DNA from: Polynucleobacter sp. MWH-P3-07-1 | Lineage (GTDB): Bacteria; Pseudomonadota; Gammaproteobacteria; Burkholderiales; Burkholderiaceae | Assembly: GCF_018687555.1 (NCBI RefSeq) | Contig: NZ_CP061296.1 | Span: 682,001 to 746,000 of the forward strand | DNA length: 64,000 nt | Reading direction: 5' to 3' | In this document: positions 42,962 to 53,453 of the stretch, in pieces | How positions within the stretch are numbered: position 1 is the stretch's first letter | Layout of the letters: each line of letters starts with the position of its first letter | Translations under genes and position numbers: made by a program | Notes under the pieces: generated by a model | Told to the model about the DNA's origin: nothing | Seen by the model: only the letters and a program-made list of their open reading frames with translations | Database searches by the model: none

Positions 42962-42993
42962 TTGGCTGGACTCTTCCCCTAGAGCCCAGCTAA
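42962..42993 (+). terminator. Hairpin after the RND operon
   Basis: TTGGCTGG-A-CTCT, loop TCCCCT, AGAG-C-CCAGCTAA. It has one mismatch and no T run, so it may be a Rho-assisted end or RNA-stability hairpin between this operon and surE. Confidence 0.4.
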
Positions 42994-43013
42994 ATACTTG
43001 GCATAATTGACCG

Positions 43014-43787
43014 ATGCATATCTTGATCTCCAACGATGATGGCTATTTGGCCCCAGGCCTATTAGCCCTCGTAAACGCTATTCGCCCTTTGGGCAAAGTT
43101 ACCGTGATTGCTCCTGAGCAAAATCATAGCGGTGCCTCCAACTCCTTAACCCTCTCTAGACCACTCTCGATTCATCGGGTGGCCGGTGGTGAGCGTGATG
43201 GCTTTATCTTCATCAACGGCACTCCAACCGATTGCGTGCATATTGCGATGACCGGTTTCTTAGATGAAAAGCCCGACCTGGTGGTTTCCGGAATTAATCA
43301 GGGCGAGAACATGGGTGAAGACGTTTTGTATTCTGGAACTGTTGCCGCTGCAGTGGAAGGGGTGATGTTTGGTGTGCCTGGCATTGCCTTCTCGCAAATT
43401 GATCGGGGCTGGGCTCGGATTGATGATGCCGCTAAAGCAGCGCATGACATCGTCGCGCAAATGATTGCTAATCCCTTGAGTAAAGAAGAGGGCAATGCAA
43501 CCTTGCTCAATGTCAACATTCCCAATCGTTCCTATGCTGATCTCAATCGCTGGCGCGTCACCCGTTTGGGTAATCGTCACCATTCTCAACCGGTGGTGGT
43601 GCAACAAAACCCCCGTGGTGAACCGATCTATTGGATCGGTGCTGCTGGTGATGCCAAAGACAGCTCGAGTGGGACAGACTTTCATGCGATTGATGAAGGC
43701 TGCATCTCGATTACACCAATGCAGCTCGATTTAACCCATCATGCCCGTTTGGCTGCAATGCGAGCCAATGGCTGGGATCGCGGTTGA
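43014..43787 (+). CDS. surE: 5'/3'-nucleotidase SurE
   Basis: A 257-residue metal-dependent nucleotidase acting on nucleoside 5'/3'-monophosphates. The metal-binding start [16 protein letters not shown] (Asp8, Asp9), [15 protein letters not shown] and [19 protein letters not shown] are the catalytic blocks. First gene of the conserved surE-pcm-nlpD cluster; its TGA overlaps the TTG start of pcm (TTGA). Confidence 0.95.
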   Translation: MHILISNDDGYLAPGLLALVNAIRPLGKVTVIAPEQNHSGASNSLTLSRPLSIHRVAGGERDGFIFINGTPTDCVHIAMTGFLDEKPDLVVSGINQGENMGEDVLYSGTVAAAVEGVMFGVPGIAFSQIDRGWARIDDAAKAAHDIVAQMIANPLSKEEGNATLLNVNIPNRSYADLNRWRVTRLGNRHHSQPVVVQQNPRGEPIYWIGAAGDAKDSSSGTDFHAIDEGCISITPMQLDLTHHARLAAMRANGWDRG

Positions 43788-44440
43788 AATCAGCGGCTGA
43801 ACGTTTTGCCGGGCATCGCCAAGCCTTAGCGGCTAAGGTGCACGCTGCAGGTGTCAAGCATGGTAAAACCCTTGAGGCCATTGCCACTGTGCCACGCCAT
43901 GCTTTTATGGATGCCGGCTTGCATCCTCAGGCCTACGAAGACTCTGCATTACCGATCGGCCATCAACAAACGATTTCTAAGCCATCGGTCGTCGCCCGCA
44001 TGATTGAGATTCTGCATAAGCCTAAACATCCCCTGGGTAAAGTGCTTGAGATTGGCACCGGCTGTGGCTACCAAGCAGCGGTCTTAAGTCTGCTTGCACA
44101 AGAGGTCTATTCCATTGAGCGCATTCGGCCTTTGCACGATCTGGCCCGAGAAAAGCTACGCCCCTTTCGGATTAAAAACTTGCGACTCATCTATGGTGAC
44201 GGCATTTTGGGCTTGCCCCAAGCGGCACCATTTGACGGAATTATTCTCGCTGCTGCCGGCTTGGGTATCCCAGATGCCTTGCTAGATCAACTCGCTATTG
44301 GAGGGCGCTTGGTTGCCCCCGTAGCCAGGAATGAGAAAGAGCAACAATTGGTGATGGTGGAGAGAATGAGTTCCCACCGCTATCAAAGGACTGTGCTGGA
44401 CGAGGTCTTTTTTGTCCCCTTACAATCAGGGGTAGTATGA
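43784..44440 (+). CDS. pcm: Protein-L-isoaspartate O-methyltransferase
   Basis: A 218-residue SAM-dependent enzyme that repairs isoaspartyl residues in aged proteins. [21 protein letters not shown] is the substrate-binding start and [16 protein letters not shown] the SAM-binding motif [10 protein letters not shown] follows. TTG start overlapping surE by four bases, and its stop overlaps the nlpD ATG (ATGA at 44437). Confidence 0.94.
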   Translation: MKSAAERFAGHRQALAAKVHAAGVKHGKTLEAIATVPRHAFMDAGLHPQAYEDSALPIGHQQTISKPSVVARMIEILHKPKHPLGKVLEIGTGCGYQAAVLSLLAQEVYSIERIRPLHDLAREKLRPFRIKNLRLIYGDGILGLPQAAPFDGIILAAAGLGIPDALLDQLAIGGRLVAPVARNEKEQQLVMVERMSSHRYQRTVLDEVFFVPLQSGVV

Positions 44441-45231
44441 AAATATTCCTTTTAAGGCCTTCTTTCATGTCCAGGTCAGTCTTAGCGCTATTGCTCTCAT
44501 CTGCCATGATCTTCATGGTTGGTTGTTCTGTGCCTCGGACTAAACCTGCTAATGTGGTCGATCGTTCTGGTGGGGCGAGTGAGCCTGCGCCTCCGGGCTA
44601 TTACCGGGTGAAGAAGGGCGACACCCTAGCGCGCATTGCTTTGGATAACGGCCAAGCGCCTCGTGATGTAGCGCAGTGGAATATTGCAGAAAATCCCAAG
44701 TTCAATCCCAATCTGATTGAGGTGGGTGATTTGGTGCGGGTAAAAGCGCCTACAGGATCAAAAATGGCTGCTAAGCCAATGGAGAAGAAAGCCCCAGTCG
44801 ATAGCTCGAAAGCGGATAGCAGCAAAGCCGAAACTAAGGCTGATGACAGCAAAACCGAAATGGTTGCTGAGCCTGGCATTCGTTTAGCTTGGCCAGCCAA
44901 GGGCAAGGTGACACAGGACTTTAGCGAAAGCAATAAAGGGATCAATATCGCTGGTAAGCTCGGCGAGCCAGTGACAGCCGCTGCCGATGGCAAAGTGGTC
45001 TACGCTGGGAACAGCTTGCGCGGTTACGGCAATCTCGTGATTGTGAAACACGACAACACCTACTTAACTGCCTATGCTTACAACAAAACCCTCTTGGTTA
45101 AAGAGGGGGATATTGTTAAAAAGGGTCAGAAGATTGCTGAGATGGGTGATACCGATACCAATGCAGTGCAGCTCCACTTTGAGCTGCGCGTCAATGGCAA
45201 GCCAGTAAACCCTACCCCTTATTTGCAATAA
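44437..45231 (+). CDS. nlpD: NlpD-like LysM/LytM lipoprotein
   Basis: A 264-residue outer-membrane lipoprotein that activates cell-wall amidases during division. The lipobox is FMVGC (Cys31). A LysM domain ([20 protein letters not shown]...) and a Lys/Asp/Ser linker lead to a C-terminal LytM domain. That domain is degenerate: GINIAG, AYAYNK and QLHFELR replace the zinc-binding histidines, as in E. coli NlpD, so it should not cut peptidoglycan itself. AGGGG precedes the ATG. The usual next gene, rpoS, is absent. Confidence 0.9.
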   Translation: MKIFLLRPSFMSRSVLALLLSSAMIFMVGCSVPRTKPANVVDRSGGASEPAPPGYYRVKKGDTLARIALDNGQAPRDVAQWNIAENPKFNPNLIEVGDLVRVKAPTGSKMAAKPMEKKAPVDSSKADSSKAETKADDSKTEMVAEPGIRLAWPAKGKVTQDFSESNKGINIAGKLGEPVTAAADGKVVYAGNSLRGYGNLVIVKHDNTYLTAYAYNKTLLVKEGDIVKKGQKIAEMGDTDTNAVQLHFELRVNGKPVNPTPYLQ

Positions 45232-45244
45232 GTCTTGCTGATTC

Positions 45245-46066
45245 ATGGCAACCGTTCTCGTCTTTGATATTGAAACCATTCCGGATGTAGCGGGCTTACG
45301 TCGCCTAGATGATTTACCAGCCTCACTATCGGATGCTGAAGTGGCTCAAAAAGCCATGGCTGATCGCTTGGCAAAGACGGGTAGTGATTTTCTGCCCTTG
45401 TACTTACAGAAAATCATCGCTATTTCTTGTGTGATTCGTCGCACGACTAAAGAGGGTCTGCCACAAATAAAGGTTGGCACCTTAGGTGCACCACAAGATG
45501 ATGAGAAGGTATTGGTACAGGCCTTCTTTGATCTGATTGAAAAATACACTCCACAACTGGTCTCTTGGAATGGCAGCGGTTTTGATTTGCCTGTCCTTCA
45601 TTACCGTGCTCTGGTAAATCACATTCAAGCGTCTCGCTATTGGGAGATGGGTGAGAGCCAAGAGAACGATAGCCGCGACTTTAAGTGGAATAACTACATC
45701 AGTCGTTATCACATGCGCCATCTCGACATGATGGATCTCTTGGCTAAATTTAATGGCAGAGCGAACGCACCGCTCGATGGTCTAGCCAAGCTGTGTGGCT
45801 TTCCAGGCAAGATGGGGATGGATGGCAGTCAGGTCTGGCCTGCTTATCAAGATGGCAAGATTGATGAGATCCGCGCCTATTGCGAAACCGATGTGGTCAA
45901 CACTTATCTCATGTATTGCCGCTTTCAACTGATGCGCGGTGGTTTCTCATTGGCTGAGTATCAAGAAGAGATTGCTTTTGTGAAGGCCTATCTCGAAACC
46001 CAGTCCAAAGAGCCTCATGGTTCGCAATGGCAAGAATATCTCCAAGGTTTTGCTGGAGATGCCTGA
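45245..46066 (+). CDS. Predicted 3'-5' exonuclease (PolB-like)
   Basis: A 273-residue DEDD-type exonuclease related to the proofreading domain of family B polymerases. Exo I is VLVFDIETIPD, Exo II is LVSWNGSGFDLPVLHYRAL, and Exo III is IRAYCETDVVNTYLMY. No polymerase domain is attached. Such stand-alone proteins are common in proteobacteria, but their substrate is not settled. It ends eight bases inside the rlmD start, so they are coupled. It occupies the place where rpoS might be expected. Confidence 0.85.
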   Translation: MATVLVFDIETIPDVAGLRRLDDLPASLSDAEVAQKAMADRLAKTGSDFLPLYLQKIIAISCVIRRTTKEGLPQIKVGTLGAPQDDEKVLVQAFFDLIEKYTPQLVSWNGSGFDLPVLHYRALVNHIQASRYWEMGESQENDSRDFKWNNYISRYHMRHLDMMDLLAKFNGRANAPLDGLAKLCGFPGKMGMDGSQVWPAYQDGKIDEIRAYCETDVVNTYLMYCRFQLMRGGFSLAEYQEEIAFVKAYLETQSKEPHGSQWQEYLQGFAGDA

Positions 46067-47426
46067 TCCAGTTTGGGTCGAGTCACTCGACCTAGAAGCA
46101 CAAGGCATTGCTCGCCTTGCTCCCACTGAGGAGCAGCTAGCCGAAGGGCAGAGTGGCAAAGTGCTATTTATTCAAGGGGCACTCCCTACCGAGCGAGTTA
46201 CTTACACCGTCACCCGAGAAAAAGCCCGCTTTAGCAAAGCCAAGGTCGACCAAATACTCAAGCCTGCCGTATTTAGAGCAGAGCCAAAGTGCAAAGCTTT
46301 TGGAGTGTGTGGCGGTTGCACCATGCAACACTTAGACATTCAAGCACAGATCGCCATGAAGCAACGGGTGCTTGAAGATGATCTGAAGCACATTGCCAAA
46401 ACCCAGCCTGAAGAAATTCTGCGGCCTCTGGGTGGCCCGACTTGGGAGTATCGCCATCGTGCTCGATTCAGTGTCGTGAACCGCTCCATCAAAAAAGGCA
46501 CAGTGCTGGTAGGTTTTCATGAAAACAAGAGTGGCTATGTTGCCGATATGACCGCCTGTGAGATTCTGCCTAAGCGAGTCTCTGAGCTACTCATCCCGCT
46601 GCGCAAACTCGTGATGGAACTATCGATCGTGGATGATGTGCCACAGATTGAGTTAGCGGTGGGGGAGGATGACGTTATTGCCTTAGTCTTTCGGATTCTT
46701 AAACCGCTCACGCAGTCTGACGAGCAGATTCTGAAAACCTTTGCTGATGAAAACAAAGTCTGGATCTGGCTACAACCCAAAGGCATCGATACCGTCGCGC
46801 CGTTCTTTCCCCAAACGGGCAAGCTGTGCTATCGACTCCCTGAGTTTGAGATTGAGATGCCCTTTAAGCCGGCGGATTTTACGCAAGTCAATCACTTGAT
46901 GAACCGCGCATTGGTCAGCAAAGCCATCAAACTCCTAGAGCCACAACAGGATGAGCGGATTTTGGATCTCTTCTGTGGCATTGGCAATTTCACACTCGCA
47001 TTAGCGAGAAGAGCCAAGAGTGTGATGGGTATCGAAGGTCTAGCGAGCTTGACTGAAAGAGCGAAAGCCAATGCCATCCACAACGGCCTAGAGCATCAAG
47101 TCAGCTTCATGCAAAGTAATTTATTTGAAGTCACGCCAGAGATAATCCAAGCTTGGGGCAAAGCAGATCGCTGGTTAATTGATCCACCCCGTGAAGGCGC
47201 AATGGAAATCTGTCAAGCATTGGCGAACATTCATGAGCAGCAGGGCGAAGATATCTCACTCTTGCCGAAGCGGATTGTGTATGTCTCCTGTAATCCCAAA
47301 ACCTTAGCAAGAGACATCGACATTTTGTGTAATCAAGCTGGCTACACACTTAAGAGTGCGGGCATCGTTAATATGTTCCCTCATACATCTCATGTGGAAT
47401 CTATTGCTGTGTTTGATAAGAAATAA
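46059..47426 (+). CDS. rlmD: 23S rRNA (uracil-1939-C5)-methyltransferase RlmD
   Basis: A 455-residue SAM-dependent rRNA methyltransferase. An N-terminal TRAM domain (WVESLDLEAQGIARL) is followed by the iron-sulfur cysteines CKAFGVCGGCTMQH, SAM-binding ILDLFCGIGNFTLALA and the catalytic VYVSCNPKTLARD. I use ATG 46059 with CTGGAG upstream; the frame is open to 46017. It overlaps the exonuclease gene by eight bases. Confidence 0.93.
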   Translation: MPDPVWVESLDLEAQGIARLAPTEEQLAEGQSGKVLFIQGALPTERVTYTVTREKARFSKAKVDQILKPAVFRAEPKCKAFGVCGGCTMQHLDIQAQIAMKQRVLEDDLKHIAKTQPEEILRPLGGPTWEYRHRARFSVVNRSIKKGTVLVGFHENKSGYVADMTACEILPKRVSELLIPLRKLVMELSIVDDVPQIELAVGEDDVIALVFRILKPLTQSDEQILKTFADENKVWIWLQPKGIDTVAPFFPQTGKLCYRLPEFEIEMPFKPADFTQVNHLMNRALVSKAIKLLEPQQDERILDLFCGIGNFTLALARRAKSVMGIEGLASLTERAKANAIHNGLEHQVSFMQSNLFEVTPEIIQAWGKADRWLIDPPREGAMEICQALANIHEQQGEDISLLPKRIVYVSCNPKTLARDIDILCNQAGYTLKSAGIVNMFPHTSHVESIAVFDKK

Positions 47427-47456
47427 AGCAAGAGAAAAGGTAATCAAATAGGCAAC

Positions 47457-47482
47457 AAAAAAGGCACCGCAAGGTGCCTTTC
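47457..47482. terminator. Bidirectional terminator between rlmD and the BI-1 gene
   Basis: AAGGCACC, loop GCAA, GGTGCCTT, with a T run on the minus side and TTTCT on the plus side. It serves both converging genes. Confidence 0.9.
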
Positions 47483-47511
47483 TGTTAGATCACTCCATGA
47501 AGAGAATCTAA

Positions 47512-48213
47512 TTAACGACGATCACCGCCAAAGATGCCCAGTAAAGCGAGCAAGTTGGTAAAGACGTTGTAGACGTCTAGGTAGATCGCTAAAGTCGCCA
47601 TGATGTAATTGGTCTCACCACCATTAATCACCCGCTGGACATCCACCAAGATGAAAGCAGAGAAGATGGCGATAGCTAGAACCATGACGGTCAACATCAG
47701 AGCAGGCAATTGCAACCAGATATTTGCTAGGGAGGCCACGATCAAGAGCAGTACGCCAACCATCAGCCATTTACCCATACCAGCAAAATCACTCTTGCTG
47801 ACTGTAGCAATCGTTGCCATCGTGGCAAAAATAGCGGCAGTGCCGCCAAAGGCCAACATGATCAGTGCAGCGCCATTGCTATAGCTGTTGAGCGTAAAGC
47901 CCACCAAGCGAGACAACATGACCCCCATGAAGAAGGTAAAGCCAAGGAGGAGTAGAACGCCTACGCCAGTGTCTTTATTTTTCTCAATCGCCCAGAAGAA
48001 ACCAAAGGCAATCGCCATAAAGACGATGAAGCCCATAAATGGACTACCAGCAAAGAGACTGAGATTGAGGGTAATACCGAGCCATGCGCCAATCACTGTT
48101 GGGATCATGGACAGCGCCAAGAGGGCATAGGTATTGCGCAGGACGCGGTTGCGAACTGCGGGGGTGCTAATCGAGCTGGATTGCCCAAAGCCGTAAGAGT
48201 TCAGATCACTCAT
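47512..48213 (-). CDS. Bax inhibitor-1/YccA family membrane protein
   Basis: A 233-residue protein with seven hydrophobic helices, of the BI-1/YccA family. RNRVLRNTYALLALSMIPTVIGAWLG is the family start, and YLDVYNVFTNLLALLGIFGG the conserved end. E. coli YccA modulates the FtsH protease, and homologues act as pH-sensitive calcium channels. GAAGGAGTCAAT precedes the ATG at 48213; the frame runs to 48252. FtsH's other partners HflKC are lost or truncated in this window, which gives this gene added interest. Confidence 0.92.
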   Translation of the reverse strand: MSDLNSYGFGQSSSISTPAVRNRVLRNTYALLALSMIPTVIGAWLGITLNLSLFAGSPFMGFIVFMAIAFGFFWAIEKNKDTGVGVLLLLGFTFFMGVMLSRLVGFTLNSYSNGAALIMLAFGGTAAIFATMATIATVSKSDFAGMGKWLMVGVLLLIVASLANIWLQLPALMLTVMVLAIAIFSAFILVDVQRVINGGETNYIMATLAIYLDVYNVFTNLLALLGIFGGDRR

Positions 48214-48410
48214 ATTGACTCCTTCTTTGTAATAAATACACAAGTTCATCAAGAACTATTGACATTAAGTATAGACAAAGGAGGTGAATTTCAAGCCCTA
48301 GAGTAGGAGTACCCCACTAGCCAGTGAGGAATAGGCCCTGATATCCAGTAAATTCAATGGCTTAGCCCTACTAGACTAAGGGTAAATACCCCTTTGGGAT
48401 GTATAATTCG

Positions 48411-48452
48411 GGGGTCGTTAAAGCGTCCCTCGCGGAATCTCGCTTTAACCCC
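48411..48452 (+). promoter_or_regulatory. Hairpin in the ndk leader behind a TATAAT
   Basis: TATAAT (48402-48407) is a -10 hexamer without clear -35. Just downstream, GTTAAAGCG (48417-48425) pairs perfectly with CGCTTTAAC (48441-48449); outer GGGG and CCC can extend it. The loop is 15 bases. There is no T run, so it is more likely an mRNA leader element than a terminator. Confidence 0.45.
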
Positions 48453-48481
48453 AATTTATAAAATTACAAATGGAGTTTTGC

Positions 48482-48907
48482 ATGGCAATTGAGCGCACCC
48501 TTTCTATTATCAAACCAGATGCAGTAGCCAAAAACGTGATCGGTAAGATCTATGACCGTTTTGAGCAAGCCGGTTTGAAAATCATCGCTTCCAAAATGGC
48601 GCATCTGTCACAGTCTGAAGCTGAGCAGTTTTACTCAGTACATAAAGAGCGTCCTTTCTTCAAAGACCTCGTGAGCTTCATGATTTCCGGTCCAGTGATG
48701 ATTCAAGTGTTGCAAGGTGAAGGCGCGATTGCAAAGAACCGTGACTTGATGGGCGCTACTGATCCTAAGAAAGCAGAGAAGGGCACCATTCGTGCTGACT
48801 TTGCAGATAGCATTGACGCAAATGCCGTACACGGATCTGACGCTCCTGAAACGGCTGCTGTGGAAGTGGCTTTCTTCTTCCCTGGTATGCAAGTATTCAA
48901 TCGTTAA
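48482..48907 (+). CDS. ndk: Nucleoside diphosphate kinase
   Basis: A 141-residue enzyme that moves the gamma phosphate between NTPs and NDPs. [21 protein letters not shown] is the family start; the catalytic His is in [24 protein letters not shown] precedes ATG 48482; the frame is open to 48470. It heads the ndk-rlmN-ispG-hisS cluster. Confidence 0.97.
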   Translation: MAIERTLSIIKPDAVAKNVIGKIYDRFEQAGLKIIASKMAHLSQSEAEQFYSVHKERPFFKDLVSFMISGPVMIQVLQGEGAIAKNRDLMGATDPKKAEKGTIRADFADSIDANAVHGSDAPETAAVEVAFFFPGMQVFNR

Positions 48908-48939
48908 TCCGATTGCATTATTGATATAAAGTTTTTGCA

Positions 48940-50130
48940 TTGACCTCCCCGCGCGTAAATCTCTTGGATTTTGACGCCGACCAAATGGCGGCGTATGTCG
49001 CGGGGTTGAACGAAAAGCCCTTTCGGGCAAAGCAACTGATGCAGTGGATACACCAACGCGGTATATCTGACATCAATGAAATGAGTGATCTGGCTAAAAG
49101 CTTCAGAGCGACACTCCTCGATAAAGCCGAAGTTGTTTCACTACCCGTTATCAAAGACGAGCACGCGCATGACGGCACCCGTAAGTGGTTGCTGGATGTG
49201 GGGGCTGGCAATGCCGTGGAATCGGTTTTCATTCCGGAAGATGACCGCGGAACTCTATGCATCTCTTCGCAAGCAGGCTGTGCGGTCAATTGCCGTTTTT
49301 GCTCCACCGGTCATCAAGGCTTCTCTCGTAACCTTACTTCAGGCGAGATCATTGGCCAGCTCTGGTTTGCAGAGCACCTACTGCGCAATGACCCTGAAGC
49401 GATTCGTCGCATTGAACTCTACCCAACCCCAGGCTATGAGCATACGGGTAGGGTGATCTCCAATGTGGTCATGATGGGTATGGGCGAGCCTTTGCTCAAT
49501 TACGACAATGTCGTGAGTGCCTTGCACCTGATGCTCGATGATCGTGCTTATGGTTTATCTCGTCGTCGTGTCACCGTATCGACTTCTGGCGTAGTGCCGA
49601 TGATTGATCGACTGGCGCAAGATTGCCCAGTAGCCTTGGCAGTTTCCTTGCACGCACCCAACGATGCCTTGCGTGATCAGCTCGTACCTTTGAACCAAAA
49701 GTATCCGCTCAAAGAGCTGCTCGATGCCTGTGAGCGTTATCTGCCTTTTGCTCCCAGAGACTTCTTGACCTTCGAGTACTGCATGCTCGATGGTATTAAC
49801 GATTCAGATATTCAGGCAAAAGAACTCGTGCGCTTGCTCAAAAACATCAAGTGCAAAGTCAATCTCATCCCTTTTAATCCTTTCCCAGAATCTGGACTAA
49901 AGCGTTCTACTAATCAACGCATTCATGCCTTTGCCAATATCTTGCTTGAGGCAGGGATGGTTGCTACGGTCCGCAAGACCCGCGGTGATGATATCGCTGC
50001 AGCATGTGGTCAATTAGCTGGTGATGTGGTCGATCGCACCAGAGTGCGTGAACGCGCTGTGCACGATAGTGAAATTGTTCCATCCAAGGAACACAAAATT
50101 GAATGGCTGGATCGCTTGGATTCTGAGTAA
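48940..50130 (+). CDS. rlmN: Dual-specificity RNA methyltransferase RlmN
   Basis: A 396-residue radical-SAM enzyme that methylates A2503 of 23S rRNA and A37 of some tRNAs. The cluster motif is [19 protein letters not shown] (CxxxCxxC); [12 protein letters not shown] and a C-terminal Cys in AAACGQL complete the family pattern. TTG start; no in-frame ATG near enough to replace it. Its stop is two bases from the ispG start, with no rodZ between them. Confidence 0.95.
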   Translation: MTSPRVNLLDFDADQMAAYVAGLNEKPFRAKQLMQWIHQRGISDINEMSDLAKSFRATLLDKAEVVSLPVIKDEHAHDGTRKWLLDVGAGNAVESVFIPEDDRGTLCISSQAGCAVNCRFCSTGHQGFSRNLTSGEIIGQLWFAEHLLRNDPEAIRRIELYPTPGYEHTGRVISNVVMMGMGEPLLNYDNVVSALHLMLDDRAYGLSRRRVTVSTSGVVPMIDRLAQDCPVALAVSLHAPNDALRDQLVPLNQKYPLKELLDACERYLPFAPRDFLTFEYCMLDGINDSDIQAKELVRLLKNIKCKVNLIPFNPFPESGLKRSTNQRIHAFANILLEAGMVATVRKTRGDDIAAACGQLAGDVVDRTRVRERAVHDSEIVPSKEHKIEWLDRLDSE

Positions 50131-50132
50131 TC

Positions 50133-51404
50133 ATGACTGATCCCTATATGCATTGCTTACCCCCATTACCGCTTGGACCTAGTCCCAAGAGGGCGACCCG
50201 CCAAGCAACAGTAGCTTGGAAAACCAACCTCATCACCGTCGGTGGCGATGCCCCAGTGCGCGTGCAGTCAATGACCAATACGGATACTGCGGATGCAGTT
50301 GGTACGGCCATCCAAGTGAAAGAATTAGCACGTGCTGGTTCTGAGATGGTGCGGATTACCGTGAATACTCCTGAGGCTGCAGCAGCAGTTCCCTATATTC
50401 GGGAGCAATTAGACAAGATGGATGTCTTGGTGCCATTAATCGGCGACTTCCATTACAACGGCCATACTTTATTAAAAGACTTCCCAGAGTGCGCGAAAGC
50501 CTTATCCAAATACCGTATTAATCCCGGGAATGTCGGTAAGGGCGCTAAGCGCGATCCGCAATTTGCCCAAATGATTGAAGCGGCTTGCCAATACGACAAG
50601 CCCATTCGGATTGGTGTGAACTGGGGGAGCTTGGATCAAGAACTCTTGGCCAGCATTATGGATAGCAATGCCGCGCTAGCCAATCCGAAGTCGGCACAAG
50701 AGGTGATGATTGAAGCATTGATTCAGTCGGCATTGCAATCGGCCGAGAAAGCAGTTGAGCTTGGGATGAACCCCAATCAAATTATGTTGTCTTGCAAAGT
50801 CAGTAATGTGCAAGACCTCGTTGCCGTCTATCGTGATCTCTCACGTCGCTCTGACTATCCTTTGCATCTTGGTTTAACCGAGGCTGGCATGGGTAGCAAA
50901 GGGATTGTGTCTTCTACTGCAGCCATGGCGATTCTCTTGCAAGAGGGCATTGGCGATACGATTCGTGTTTCCTTAACTCCAGACCCAGGCGCGCCGCGTG
51001 AGAATGAAGTGATCGTGGCTCAAGAGATCTTGCAAACCATGGGATTGCGCAATTTCACACCCATGGTGATTGCTTGCCCCGGTTGTGGCCGCACCACAAG
51101 CACTACTTTCCAAGAACTGGCTGCCGATATTCAGTCTTACTTGCGTCAGCAAATGCCGGTTTGGAAAAAGACCCACCCTGGCGTTGAGAATATGAACGTT
51201 GCGGTAATGGGCTGTATCGTGAATGGCCCTGGTGAGAGTAAGCACGCCAATATCGGTATCTCCTTGCCGGGCACTGGCGAAACCCCCGCAGCCCCAGTAT
51301 TTGTGGACGGCGTTAAAGTGAAGACGCTCAGAGGTGACAATATCGCTCAGGACTTCCAAGTGATCGTAGAAGAATACGTGGCACAACACTACGCCACCAA
51401 ATAG
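50133..51404 (+). CDS. ispG: 4-hydroxy-3-methylbut-2-enyl diphosphate synthase
   Basis: A 423-residue iron-sulfur enzyme of the MEP isoprenoid pathway, making HMBPP from methylerythritol cyclodiphosphate. [17 protein letters not shown] at the start; cluster ligands are CPGCGRT and [11 protein letters not shown]. The C-terminal domain carries a small insertion around [17 protein letters not shown], common in proteobacteria. Between rlmN and hisS. Confidence 0.96.
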   Translation: MTDPYMHCLPPLPLGPSPKRATRQATVAWKTNLITVGGDAPVRVQSMTNTDTADAVGTAIQVKELARAGSEMVRITVNTPEAAAAVPYIREQLDKMDVLVPLIGDFHYNGHTLLKDFPECAKALSKYRINPGNVGKGAKRDPQFAQMIEAACQYDKPIRIGVNWGSLDQELLASIMDSNAALANPKSAQEVMIEALIQSALQSAEKAVELGMNPNQIMLSCKVSNVQDLVAVYRDLSRRSDYPLHLGLTEAGMGSKGIVSSTAAMAILLQEGIGDTIRVSLTPDPGAPRENEVIVAQEILQTMGLRNFTPMVIACPGCGRTTSTTFQELAADIQSYLRQQMPVWKKTHPGVENMNVAVMGCIVNGPGESKHANIGISLPGTGETPAAPVFVDGVKVKTLRGDNIAQDFQVIVEEYVAQHYATK

Positions 51405-51417
51405 AACTTGCAAAAAC

Positions 51418-52734
51418 ATGACCGATTCAAAGACCAATAAGCTCACTAAGATTAATGCCGTACGCGGTATGAATGATTTATTGCCTGCCGATGCTCAGGC
51501 TTGGCAACATCTCGATCACGTCTTGCAAGATCTCACCCGTGCCTACGGCTATGAATACCTCCGTACTCCTATTGTCGAAATGACGGCCGTCTTTCAACGA
51601 GGTGTAGGCGAGGCAACCGATATTGTTGAAAAAGAAATGTATTCCTTTGAGGATCGCCTTAACGGTGAACAACTGACATTACGTCCTGAGGGAACTGCTG
51701 CGATTGTGCGAGCCGTGATTGAAAATAATTTGATCTACGAAGGCCCTAAACGGCTTTGGTATACCGGCCCCATGTTCCGTCATGAGCGCCCACAACGTGG
51801 CCGCTATCGTCAGTTCCATCAATTTGGGATCGAAGCGCTGGGTTTTGCCGGCCCCGATATCGATGCTGAAATTATTCTCATGGGTCAACGCCTCTGGGAT
51901 GAGTTGGGTCTCAAGGGCGTCCGCCTGGAAATTAACTCACTAGGTCAGGCTGATGAAAGAGCGCAACATCGTGCTGCACTGGTCACTTACTTTGAGCAGC
52001 ATAAAGACAGCTTGGATGAAGATTCACAGCGTCGTCTATTGACTAATCCCTTACGCATTTTGGATTCGAAGAATCCCGAGATGCAGAGTTTGGTTGAGGG
52101 CGCTCCTAAATTATTGGATTTCTTAGGCGAGCAATCCTTAAAGCATTTTTCATCAGTACAAGACTTGCTTAAAGCAAACAACATCCCTTGCAAAATTAAT
52201 CCCCGTTTAGTGCGCGGCTTGGATTATTACAACCTGACCGTATTTGAGTGGGTGACCGATGAGTTGGGTGCGCAGGGCACGATCGCCGGCGGTGGACGTT
52301 ACGATCCCCTCATTGAACGTATGGGTGGTAAAGCAGCTCCTGCTTGTGGTTGGGCAATGGGCATGGAGCGCGTCCTCGAGTTAATGAAGGTCTCAGGCTC
52401 ATTACCGGAATCCACCCCTCAATGTGATGTCTACCTATTGCATCAAGGTGGAGAAACCCTGAAGGCCGCATTGGTGATTGCGGAGCGTCTGCGCAATGCG
52501 GGTATTGATACGATTTTGTTCTGCCCCCCAGATGGTGAGTCGGCCAGCTTTAAATCGCAGATGAAGAAGGCAGATGCCAGCGGAGCAGCCTATGCCCTGA
52601 TTATTGGACCCGATGAGCTCGAGAAAAATGAAGCCCAATTGAAGGATTTACGCGGTAGTGGTGAGCAGCAAGCCGTAGGGCTTGAGCAGGCTGTTGAGGC
52701 CGTGATTGATGCCTTAGTAGGCTCCACAGAATAG
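51418..52734 (+). CDS. hisS: Histidyl-tRNA synthetase
   Basis: A 438-residue class II synthetase. Motif 1 region [20 protein letters not shown], motif 2 [20 protein letters not shown], histidine loop [15 protein letters not shown], and motif 3 GGGRYDPL with [10 protein letters not shown] are all present. The paralogue HisZ lies downstream at 58203. Start at ATG 51418. Confidence 0.97.
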   Translation: MTDSKTNKLTKINAVRGMNDLLPADAQAWQHLDHVLQDLTRAYGYEYLRTPIVEMTAVFQRGVGEATDIVEKEMYSFEDRLNGEQLTLRPEGTAAIVRAVIENNLIYEGPKRLWYTGPMFRHERPQRGRYRQFHQFGIEALGFAGPDIDAEIILMGQRLWDELGLKGVRLEINSLGQADERAQHRAALVTYFEQHKDSLDEDSQRRLLTNPLRILDSKNPEMQSLVEGAPKLLDFLGEQSLKHFSSVQDLLKANNIPCKINPRLVRGLDYYNLTVFEWVTDELGAQGTIAGGGRYDPLIERMGGKAAPACGWAMGMERVLELMKVSGSLPESTPQCDVYLLHQGGETLKAALVIAERLRNAGIDTILFCPPDGESASFKSQMKKADASGAAYALIIGPDELEKNEAQLKDLRGSGEQQAVGLEQAVEAVIDALVGSTE

Positions 52735-52793
52735 AATAGCTCTTGTACAGAGTATCTTTCTCTTTATTAATGAAATAAATAGTCCGGATTGTT

Positions 52794-53453
52794 ATGCCTT
52801 TAGACCTAGAAGAACAAGAACAAGTTGACCAGCTCAAAGCATTCTGGGCCAAATACCGCAATATCATTACGAGCGTATTGACTGCCGTCTTGGTGATCTA
52901 CGCAGGCTATACCGCTTATGAATGGTGGCGCAATAATCAAGCCGCAGAGGCGTCTAAGCTCTACAACACTCTCGTCACTTCAATTGGCAAAGGCGATAAA
53001 GAGCAGACTCTGCGTGCAGCAGATGATCTCGAGAAGCAATACTCTCGGACGACCTATGCGTCGATGGCCAGTCTGGTTGCGGCCAAGGTATCTGCAGATA
53101 ATGGCAATACGGATAAAGCAATCGACTATTTGCGCTGGACAGCAGACCATGCTTCGAATGATGCTTATGAAGCACTGGGTAAATTGCGCCTCGTTACCCA
53201 GTTGATTGAGCGCGGCACTGCAAAAGATTTTGCAGAAGCCGATAGCATCTTGAAAGACAAGCCGGTCAAAGGCTTTGAGGTCCTGTGGTTAGAGCGTCGC
53301 GGTGATTGGTATTTGGCTCAGCAGAAAATTGCCGATGCAAAACAGTCTTACGAAGCTGCGTGGAAGCAATTGGATCAAACAAAAGAGTTTCCAGAGGAAG
53401 GGCGTCGCCTCCTTAAGGTCAAATTAGATGCGGTTGGAGGAGTAACTCAGTGA
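52794..53453 (+). CDS. yfgM: YfgM family membrane-anchored TPR protein
   Basis: A 219-residue protein with one N-terminal membrane helix (IITSVLTAVLVIYAGYTAYEW) and a periplasmic tetratricopeptide-like part. MPLDLEEQEQVDQLKAFW is the conserved start. YfgM associates with the SecYEG translocon and PpiD. It lies between hisS and bamB in the standard order, and its stop overlaps the bamB GTG. Confidence 0.9.
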   Translation: MPLDLEEQEQVDQLKAFWAKYRNIITSVLTAVLVIYAGYTAYEWWRNNQAAEASKLYNTLVTSIGKGDKEQTLRAADDLEKQYSRTTYASMASLVAAKVSADNGNTDKAIDYLRWTADHASNDAYEALGKLRLVTQLIERGTAKDFAEADSILKDKPVKGFEVLWLERRGDWYLAQQKIADAKQSYEAAWKQLDQTKEFPEEGRRLLKVKLDAVGGVTQ

